NCBI GenBank assembly: GCA_947523045.1
Contig: CANNUR010000022.1
Span: forward strand, 1-22,915
DNA: 22,915 nt
Direction: 5' to 3'
Source of the DNA: an uncultured Prosthecobacter sp.
Lineage (GTDB): Bacteria > Verrucomicrobiota > Verrucomicrobiia > Verrucomicrobiales > Verrucomicrobiaceae
Every line of letters starts with the position of its first letter. Position 1 is the stretch's first letter. Under the pieces are notes generated by a model that searched no databases, was not told the DNA's origin, and saw only the letters and a program-made list of their open reading frames with translations. Shown here in pieces: positions 17,033 to 22,915 of the stretch. A program made the position numbers and the translations under genes.

Positions 17033-18751
17033 TCAGGGTTGGCCGAGGGTGAGGGTGACGGCGTCGTCGTTCGGCACGGTGACGCGCTGGCTGAGACCGC
17101 CGGCATGCGGCGTGTGAACCGTGTACTCGCCGGACGGCAGCTCGATCTCGTCGCCACCGACCGTGCCGCGGGCGACCACCGCGCCACTGGCATCCTTGAC
17201 TTCAAACGGCACGGCCAGGGCCTGACGCAGGGCCGGCGCGAGGTCCTCGGCACCGGCGGCAAAAAAGCTGCCACCACCGAGTTCGGCCAGGCGCTCAAAG
17301 GAAGCCTTCAAACCGGCTTGATCGAGGGCAAAACCCACGATGTTGACACGCACGTCGAGACCCTTGGCGCGCAGGTCGACCACCGCCTGCTCGGGATTGC
17401 CGCCGCAGGTCTCCTCGCCGTCGGTCAGCAGCAGCACCAGCTTGGGACCCCCGATGCCGGCAAGGTCCTTGGCCGCCGCTTCCAACGAAGCGCCAATCGG
17501 GGTCTTCGACAGGTTCACCGGCTCGATCGCGGTGATGGCCGACTCCAAAGCCGCGCGGTCGAGCGGACCCACCGGTATGCGCAGCACGCTTTCACAACTG
17601 CCCGGCCCGCCCTCGCCAAACACGCGCAGGCCGACCTTCAGGTTGTCGGGCAGCGCCTCGTGCAGCACGGCGGTCAGGGTCTCGCGCGCCACCTCGATGC
17701 GGCGCCTGCCCTGGAGTCGCTGCAGCATCGAGCCGGAAGCGTCGAAGATGATCAAAGCCGCGCCCGGCTCCGCCACCGGCGTGCCCTCGGCCAGTTCCAC
17801 GCGCAGGCGGCCCGGCTTGATGGCTTCCATCTCCAGGAGGACCTCGCCGCGACGGTCGGCCGCTGCGATGTCCGTGGTGGCGGCGGCAGGCCGATAGCCC
17901 GGCTTGACCGCTTCGACGTAAACCAAGCCCGCGGGAATATTCTTCAGCAGCACCTGTCCGGCTGCATCGGTGACCCCCTCGGTAAGCGCCGAGGTCACCT
18001 GCACGCCAGGCACCGGCTCCTGGCTGTGGCGGTCGACCGTCTTCACCAGGACTTCCACCGGATGCAGGATTTTGGGATTCACCAGCACACGCACAAAATC
18101 GAGCGCGTAACCGTCCGGCACGCCGCTGTCCGGATCATCGATCTTCAGCGTCACCTTGCCATCGGCCAGGTCAGCGTGATGCTCGGGATCGAGCCGGAAG
18201 CTGATCAGCTTGCCGACGGGCCCGGTCTGATCCACCACCTTCAGCAGGCGCTCGAAGCGGCGCAGTGGCCGGCCATCCAGGCTGACCTGGAAGTTCGACT
18301 CGAAACGCGGCGACTGAAAATCATCGATGAACACCTGCACCAGCACCTCGCGAACCTGGGCCGGCACGGCCCCCAGTTCGATCTCGACCGGTCGCACGGC
18401 ATTGTCAGGCCGGACGGTCTGCGAGTAGCCGTCGCCCATGGCCTCCTCCTTCAGGGGATAGCTCACGCCCGTGCCGACCATGATGCGGTCGGTACCGGGG
18501 TGATCTTCCGCCTTGGCCTCCCACGGAAAGGGATGCGGTTCCGTCTGCGCGCCGGTGAAAGGGTCCAGTTTCTCCTCGCCCCAGCCAAAACCGAGGTTGT
18601 CGACATCACCGACCCGCACCACGAGATCGCCTTCCGGGCCGTTTTCCAGCCGCTCATACGAAAGACTCCATGCGGAGTCCGCTGCCTGCAGAGTCGACAT
18701 CGGCAAAGCCACCATGGCCACCCAGCCGACCTTTTTGAGGAAATGTGTCAT
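17033..18751 (-). CDS. Exported von Willebrand factor A domain protein, 572 aa
   Basis: ATG 18751 was chosen because it gives a compact signal peptide (MTHFLKKVGWVAMVALPMST, cleavage about LQA|ADS). The frame continues to 18778 with nine extra residues that would spoil it. Residues ~25-230 are a beta-rich region without a family I know. Residues ~232-305 look like a carboxypeptidase-regulatory-type beta fold (PVPGVQVTSALTEGVTDAAG, KPGYRP). The VWA domain follows with a complete MIDAS: DASGSM at 337-342, Thr417 in SKTPIG, and Asp444 in LLTDGEE. A small beta domain (PFEVKDASGAVVARG to YTVHTP) ends it. The intact MIDAS predicts divalent-metal-dependent protein binding. The partner is probably the transglutaminase-like product encoded 5 nt downstream. 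Confidence 0.82.
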   Translation of the reverse strand: MTHFLKKVGWVAMVALPMSTLQAADSAWSLSYERLENGPEGDLVVRVGDVDNLGFGWGEEKLDPFTGAQTEPHPFPWEAKAEDHPGTDRIMVGTGVSYPLKEEAMGDGYSQTVRPDNAVRPVEIELGAVPAQVREVLVQVFIDDFQSPRFESNFQVSLDGRPLRRFERLLKVVDQTGPVGKLISFRLDPEHHADLADGKVTLKIDDPDSGVPDGYALDFVRVLVNPKILHPVEVLVKTVDRHSQEPVPGVQVTSALTEGVTDAAGQVLLKNIPAGLVYVEAVKPGYRPAAATTDIAAADRRGEVLLEMEAIKPGRLRVELAEGTPVAEPGAALIIFDASGSMLQRLQGRRRIEVARETLTAVLHEALPDNLKVGLRVFGEGGPGSCESVLRIPVGPLDRAALESAITAIEPVNLSKTPIGASLEAAAKDLAGIGGPKLVLLLTDGEETCGGNPEQAVVDLRAKGLDVRVNIVGFALDQAGLKASFERLAELGGGSFFAAGAEDLAPALRQALAVPFEVKDASGAVVARGTVGGDEIELPSGEYTVHTPHAGGLSQRVTVPNDDAVTLTLGQP

Positions 18752-18759
18752 GCAGCGCC

Positions 18760-18788
18760 CATCAATCCGATTTGCCAACGCCTGTCAA
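18760..18788 (-). promoter_or_regulatory. Candidate promoter for the VWA-transglutaminase-AraC-DUF1080 series
   Basis: On the minus strand a perfect TTGACA (18788-18783) is followed after 17 bases by TTGATG (18765-18760), which is a poor -10. The predicted start would be within a few bases of ATG 18751, which would make the message nearly leaderless. The 155-nt gap to 18907 must hold promoters for both divergent genes. Confidence 0.28.
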
Positions 18789-18906
18789 GACTGGCCGGGT
18801 TGCAAAAATGCCGAAAATTTCCACCCTCCAAACCTATGCGATATGTCCGATTTCTTACAATCCTTGTCCGTGCGCCCGGGCCATCCTCCACGTTTCTTGA
18901 AACCAC

Positions 18907-21675
18907 ATGATGCCCCTGCGTTCCTTGTTCCTTGTCTTCGGCCTTGCCCCCCTTACCCTAGCCGGGCCGGTGCGCGTGCTTTACCTCGACGCCACCGGCG
19001 CCGAGCAGGCCGCATCCGGCCCGCTGCATGCCGCCATGCGCGATCTCGGCCGCGATGCCATCTGGTTCGACTACTCCCGGGAACCCGTGGCGGCAGACTA
19101 TGATCTAACGCTGACTCCGTCGGACCTGTCGGACAAGTCCGACCCGTCCGACCTGAAGGCTCATCTTCTGGCCCGGCTCTCGCGCGACCGCCTCGCCGCC
19201 TATGAGGCCTTCCTTGCCCAGCGCGAACCGGAGCGTCGCGAAAAGCATCCGCAGGTGGCCAACTACGAAAAGCGCCCCGAGCCGCTCACCTTCCAGCACC
19301 CGTTCTCGCCCAAGGGCAGCCTGGAGCGCACCCAGGTGCCGGCCGACTTGGAACTGAAGCTGTTCGCCGCCGAACCCGACATCGCCAAACCCATCGCCTT
19401 CGCCTGGGACGCGCGCGGGCGCTGCTGGGTGGTCGAGACGCGCGATTACCCCCACGGCGTCAGCGACAGCGGCGAGGGTCAGGACAGCATCAAGATCTGC
19501 GAGGACACCGATGGCGACGGCCGGGCCGACAAGTTCACCGTCTTTGCCGACAAGCTGAACCTGCCCACGGGCATCGTCTTTGCCCGCAAGGGGGTCATCG
19601 TCGCTGCGCCGCCGAAGTTCCTCTATTTGGAGGACCGCGACGGCGATGACGTTGCCGATGTGAGTGAAACTGTCATCGACGGCTGGGGCATCAAGGACAC
19701 CCACGCCCAGGCCAGCAACCTGCACTACGGTTTTGACAACTGGATCTACGGCTGCGTCGGCTACTCCGGCGTGCAGGCCGAGGTGGGCGGGAAAATGCAC
19801 CAGTTCGCCATGGGCGTGTACCGCTTCAAGCCCGACGGCAGCGCCCTCGAGTTCCTGCACCAGTTCACCAACAATGCCTGGGCGCAGAGTTTCAACCGCG
19901 CCGGTGATGTCTTCGGCGGTACCGCCAACGGCGCCCCGCTGTTCTTTGGCGGCATCCCGGCCACCGCCTACCCCACGGGCAGCCGCGGCCTGACCGCGAA
20001 GAAGATCAACGTCATCGACACCTGTCACACGATCACCCCGAACTTCCGCCAGGTCGATGTCTTCGGCGGCTACACCGCCGCCTGCGGCAGCGCCTTCATC
20101 GACAGCCCTGCCCTGCCCAAACGCTTCCAAGGCATGGCCATGGTCTGCGAGCCGACCATGAAGGTGGTCGCCCTCATGGACGTGCGCCCCGATGGCGCCG
20201 GCTGGAAGGCGCTTGATGCCTACAACCTCTACGCCAGCACCGACGAATGGAACTCGCCGGTCTATGCCGAGGTCGGTCCCGACGGCGCGGTCTGGGTGGC
20301 CGATTTTCAGAATTTCATCATCCAGCACAACCCAACCCCCAGCTTGCAGCGCGGCGGCTTCGTCGCCACCACCGGCGTCGGCGGCGCCCATGAAAACGAC
20401 CTGCGCGACCACCACCGCGGCCGGATCTACCGCATCGTCGCCAAAGGCGGCACGCCGGTGGCGGTCAAATCCGCGGACACGCTGTATGGCCGACTCTTGC
20501 AGCAGCAGCGCCTCGTCGCCGGCACGGAGAAGTCCGATCTGTCCGACCTGCCGGAGATTCACAAGCTCTGGATCCGGCAGGCCCGCGGCACGCTCGATGC
20601 CAAAACCCACCAGGCCGCCCTCATCGCCAAGGACGCCGAGCTTCGTCGCAACGCCATCCGCGCCCTCGGCAACGACAAGCCCGCGCAGGACCTCTTTTTC
20701 GGCTCCGGCGTCATCAGCGATCCGGATTTGCAGACGCGTCTCGCCGCCTTCGTCAAGTTGGCCGAATTCCCCACCACCCCGGAGATTCAGACCCTGGTGA
20801 AAAAGCTTGCCGGTGATCCGGTGGTCAAAAGCGATGAGTGGCTGGCTGAGGCGGTGAAACTGCTGGCCACCCAACATCAGGCCCAAATCCATCGCGAAGG
20901 CCCCAACCTGCTGCCCAACCCCGGCTTCGAGGAACTGGCCGCCGACGGCAAAACTCCCGCCGGCTGGAAGCGGCGCGATTATGGCTCGAAACCCGGCAAC
21001 GCCGGCGCGCAATGGGGCATCGTCATCGACCCGAAGATGGTCCACAGCGGCCGGCACGGCTTGCGTGTCATCACCCGCGATGAAGCCGACACCAGCTTCT
21101 TTGCCGATGTACCGCTGAAACCGAACACCGAGTACAAGCTCAGCGCCTGGATCAAAACCCATGCCTTCCGCGGCAAGGCCAGCCTCAACGACCACATCGG
21201 CCGCGCCGAGACATCCCCCAGGCTCACGCACACGCAGGACTGGACCTCCGTCGAGGTCATCTTCAACAGCAAGGACCGCCCGAAGGCCAGCATCAACCTG
21301 CTGCACGTCGGCAAGGGCGACACCTACTTCGACGACGTCAAGCTCTGCGAGCTCATTCCCGAGATCGAGGAAGATGCCGGCCAGCTCGCTGGCGACGCCA
21401 CGCGCGGTCAAAAAATCTTCTGGGATCACCCGGTCGCCGCCTGCAAAAACTGCCACCTGCTCGGCGGGCAGGGCAGCGCCGTCGGGCCGGCCCTCGATGG
21501 CATCGCCGCGCGCAAGGACGCCGCCTACCTGATGGAGTCGCTGGTCAACCCGAACGCCCGCCTGGCTGAAGGCTACACCGCTACGCCGATCAGCCCGATG
21601 CCGCCGATGAACCTCATCCTGAAACCCCAGGAATTGGCCGACATCCTGGCCTTCCTGCAGTCGCTGCGCGAGTGA
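18907..21675 (+). CDS. PVC-type heme-binding CxxCH protein, 922 aa, with shortened ThuA-like N-terminus
   Basis: A signal peptide (MMPLRSLFLVFGLAPLTLAG) is followed by the first ~45 residues of a ThuA-like fold (VRVLYLDATG, FDYSREP, YDLTL). A Ser-Asp repeat comes next, then LAAYEAFLAQREPERREKHP and NYEKRPEPL. The membrane-bound-dehydrogenase-type beta-propeller runs from ~125 to 520 (ELKLFAAEPDIAKPIAFAWD, YPHGVSDSGEGQDSIKICED, WGIKDTHAQASNLHYGFDNW, GGAHENDLRDHHRGRIYRI). HEAT-like helices follow (~530-660). A carbohydrate-binding-module-like beta domain (~666-815, NLLPNPGFEELAADGKTPAG, YFDDVKL) precedes a C-terminal cytochrome c domain with Cys846-Lys-Asn-Cys849-His850 and a likely axial Met898 or Met901. 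Such proteins are thought to be periplasmic sugar or alcohol dehydrogenase-like electron donors; the substrate is unknown. It is divergent from the VWA gene. Confidence 0.9.
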   Translation: MMPLRSLFLVFGLAPLTLAGPVRVLYLDATGAEQAASGPLHAAMRDLGRDAIWFDYSREPVAADYDLTLTPSDLSDKSDPSDLKAHLLARLSRDRLAAYEAFLAQREPERREKHPQVANYEKRPEPLTFQHPFSPKGSLERTQVPADLELKLFAAEPDIAKPIAFAWDARGRCWVVETRDYPHGVSDSGEGQDSIKICEDTDGDGRADKFTVFADKLNLPTGIVFARKGVIVAAPPKFLYLEDRDGDDVADVSETVIDGWGIKDTHAQASNLHYGFDNWIYGCVGYSGVQAEVGGKMHQFAMGVYRFKPDGSALEFLHQFTNNAWAQSFNRAGDVFGGTANGAPLFFGGIPATAYPTGSRGLTAKKINVIDTCHTITPNFRQVDVFGGYTAACGSAFIDSPALPKRFQGMAMVCEPTMKVVALMDVRPDGAGWKALDAYNLYASTDEWNSPVYAEVGPDGAVWVADFQNFIIQHNPTPSLQRGGFVATTGVGGAHENDLRDHHRGRIYRIVAKGGTPVAVKSADTLYGRLLQQQRLVAGTEKSDLSDLPEIHKLWIRQARGTLDAKTHQAALIAKDAELRRNAIRALGNDKPAQDLFFGSGVISDPDLQTRLAAFVKLAEFPTTPEIQTLVKKLAGDPVVKSDEWLAEAVKLLATQHQAQIHREGPNLLPNPGFEELAADGKTPAGWKRRDYGSKPGNAGAQWGIVIDPKMVHSGRHGLRVITRDEADTSFFADVPLKPNTEYKLSAWIKTHAFRGKASLNDHIGRAETSPRLTHTQDWTSVEVIFNSKDRPKASINLLHVGKGDTYFDDVKLCELIPEIEEDAGQLAGDATRGQKIFWDHPVAACKNCHLLGGQGSAVGPALDGIAARKDAAYLMESLVNPNARLAEGYTATPISPMPPMNLILKPQELADILAFLQSLRE
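19119..19152. repeat. Palindromic (GTCCGAC)n repeat inside the PVC heme gene
   Basis: Four 7-mers, each followed by a 2-nt spacer, form a 34-nt near-perfect inverted repeat: GTCGGAC twice, then its reverse complement GTCCGAC twice. In frame it encodes PSDLSDKSDPSDLK (residues 71-84), so it does not break the gene. It could fold as a stem in RNA or single-stranded DNA. It lies where most of the ThuA-like domain should be. Confidence 0.75.
20532..20547. repeat. Second, shorter copy of the GTCCGAC repeat in the same gene
   Basis: GTCCGAT and GTCCGAC, 2 nt apart, encode KSDLSDLPE in the HEAT-like linker after the propeller. The unit and spacing match the copy at 19119-19152. This second copy has only the direct-orientation half, so it cannot form the same stem. 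Confidence 0.6.
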
Positions 21676-21763
21676 GTCCGGCCCCGTTCGGGCGTGGCAC
21701 CGGCGAGCCGCCCCGCGTGCGGCATGCGAAATCCCCGCCGTGGGCGGCGTATGACTGCCACTC

Positions 21764-22915
21764 ATGAGACTGGTCCTCCGCGCCGCCGCCCTGCTGTCCC
21801 TCGCCGCCTCCGCCGCGGCGGTCGAGCAGCGGCCACCGCCGCATTTCGTCAACGACGTCGTTCCCATCCTCACCAAGGCCGACTGCAATTCCGGCGCCTG
21901 CCACGCCAAGGCCGATGTTGGCCAGCGCGGCTTCCGTCTGTCGCTGCTCGGTTTTGAACCGCAGGAGGACTACGAGCACATCGTCAAGGAGGCCAAGGGC
22001 CGGCGCGTCTTCCCGCCGGCGCCCGAACAGAGCCTGCTCGTGCTCAAGGCCGCCAACCTAGTGCCGCACGGTGGCGGCAAAAAGCTCGACCCGGATTCCG
22101 AGGAATACCAGACGCTCGTGCGCTGGATCAGCGCCGGCATGCCCTATGGCAAGCCCGAGGATCCCGTGCTTGCCCAGCTGGAAGTCGAGCCCGCCGAAGC
22201 CACCCTCAAGCCCGGTCAGAGCCGCCAGCTCAAGGTCACCGCCAAGTTCAGCGACGGCAGCACGCGCGACGTCACCCGCATGGCGCTGTACGAAGCCAAT
22301 GACAAGGCCATGGCCGAGACCGACGAACACGGCCTAGTGCGCACCCTCGACCTGCCGGGCAACGTCGCCGTCATGGTGCGCTACTCCGGCAAGGTCGCCG
22401 TCTTCCGCGCCGCCATTCCGCTCGGCGCCCCGGTCGATTCCCTGCCGCCGGAGAAAAACTTCATCGACCGCCACGTCTTCGCCAACCTGCAGCGCCTCGG
22501 CATCCCGCCCTCGGCGCTCTGCGACGACTCCACCTTCCTGCGCCGGGTCAACCTGGACCTCGCCGGCCGGCTGCCAACCGTTGAGGAGACGCAGGCCTTC
22601 CTGGCCAGCCGCGAGCCCGACAAGCGCGACCGCCTCATCGAGACCCTGCTGGCCAGCCCGGAGTATGCCGACTGGTTTGCCAACAAGTGGACCGCCCTGC
22701 TCAAGAACAAGCGCGACGCCGCCGCCGACATCACCGCCAACTTCGCCTTCCATGCCTGGATGCGCGACAGCCTGCTCGCCAACACGCCCTACGATCAAAT
22801 CGTCCGTCAGATCCTCGCCTCCACCGGCACCGTCGTCGCCAATCCCCCCGTGGCCTGGTACAAACGGGTCAAGGAACCCGTCCAGCAGCTGGAGGACGTT
22901 GCCCAGCTCTTCCTC
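21764..22915 (+). CDS. DUF1549-type protein with cytochrome-like and Ig-like domains, 3'-truncated by the window
   Basis: The frame opens at ATG 21764 and remains open for 384 codons to the right edge. A signal peptide (MRLVLRAAALLSLAASAAAV) is followed by VNDVVPILTKADCNSGACH, with the heme-type motif Cys41-x4-Cys46-His47, and KADVGQRGFRLSLLGFEPQE. This is the N-terminal module of the planctomycete-cytochrome/DUF1549 family. Residues ~135-222 are a bacterial Ig-like domain (LEVEPAEATLKPGQSRQLKV, FSDGSTRDVT). DUF1549 starts at ~232 (FIDRHVFANLQRLGIPPSAL, FLRRVNLDLAGRLPTVEETQ). A DUF1553 part is expected beyond the edge. In PVC genomes such genes usually precede a DUF1501 gene. It is 88 nt downstream of the PVC heme gene on the same strand. 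No Shine-Dalgarno is visible. Confidence 0.85.
   Translation, partial: MRLVLRAAALLSLAASAAAVEQRPPPHFVNDVVPILTKADCNSGACHAKADVGQRGFRLSLLGFEPQEDYEHIVKEAKGRRVFPPAPEQSLLVLKAANLVPHGGGKKLDPDSEEYQTLVRWISAGMPYGKPEDPVLAQLEVEPAEATLKPGQSRQLKVTAKFSDGSTRDVTRMALYEANDKAMAETDEHGLVRTLDLPGNVAVMVRYSGKVAVFRAAIPLGAPVDSLPPEKNFIDRHVFANLQRLGIPPSALCDDSTFLRRVNLDLAGRLPTVEETQAFLASREPDKRDRLIETLLASPEYADWFANKWTALLKNKRDAAADITANFAFHAWMRDSLLANTPYDQIVRQILASTGTVVANPPVAWYKRVKEPVQQLEDVAQLFL

Noticed and set aside
16907..18910. 667-aa plus-strand frame
   Set aside because: Antisense to the VWA gene, with no recognisable domain.
21735..21748. Small hairpin CCGCC-GTG-GGCGG between the PVC heme and DUF1549 genes
   Set aside because: Five base pairs without a T-run in GC-rich DNA; too weak to call a terminator, and the two genes look co-transcribed.
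19105..21909. 934-aa minus-strand frame
   Set aside because: Antisense of the PVC heme gene and the start of the DUF1549 gene; Gly/Val-rich shadow, long only because stops are rare at high GC.

Overview
The window looks like a chromosomal piece of a Verrucomicrobiota-type (PVC) bacterium. The best evidence is the set of family signatures: a PVC-type heme-binding CxxCH protein followed by a DUF1549-type cytochrome/Ig-like protein, a DUF1080 hydrolase, a neutral-ceramidase-like protein, a PAS-AraC regulator, and a secreted protein with thrombospondin type 3 (TSP3)-like repeats. Almost no start codon is preceded by a good Shine-Dalgarno sequence. Most of the window is GC-rich (one sampled line inside the DUF2339 gene is 42/60 G+C). 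The first ~3.3 kb is clearly less so (29/60 in a sampled line). I saw no rRNA, tRNA, CRISPR, transposase or integrase.

Layout. (1) 1-3168, minus strand, lower GC: a secreted TSP3-repeat protein is followed in the same direction by a lipoprotein-like protein, three very small membrane proteins (95, 96 and 53 aa) and the start of a fourth that runs off the left edge. None of the small ones is a family I recognise. (2) 3394-4893, minus: xylulokinase (xylB), divergent from (3) 5016-8690, plus: a ~1010-aa DUF2339 membrane protein and a GNAT acetyltransferase. A 24-nt inverted repeat lies in the divergent gap. (4) 8691-11654, minus: rppH-like Nudix hydrolase, a membrane-anchored protein with a pseudopilin-like C-terminus, and rlmN, likely one operon. 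The GNAT and rlmN stop codons abut exactly. (5) 11757-13202, plus: ceramidase-like secreted protein. (6) 13212-18751, minus: a possible four-gene operon of VWA protein, transglutaminase-like protein, PAS-AraC regulator and DUF1080 protein. (7) 18907 to the end, plus: PVC-type heme-binding protein, then a DUF1549-type protein cut by the right edge.

How the parts may work together. Regions 2, 5, 6 and 7 fit a heterotroph that degrades complex polysaccharides or lipids with many secreted enzymes and c-type cytochrome-linked proteins. Region 4 is RNA housekeeping (mRNA 5'-end processing and 23S rRNA/tRNA methylation). Region 1 is the best candidate for something undescribed: a secreted Ca-binding stalk with a cysteine-containing, strongly hydrophobic C-terminus, followed by a run of tiny membrane proteins. 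That arrangement would fit an effector/immunity or surface-export locus, but this is inference. A second oddity is in the PVC heme protein: short (GTCCGAC)n repeats, encoding Ser-Asp runs, sit in frame exactly where two expected protein segments appear shortened.
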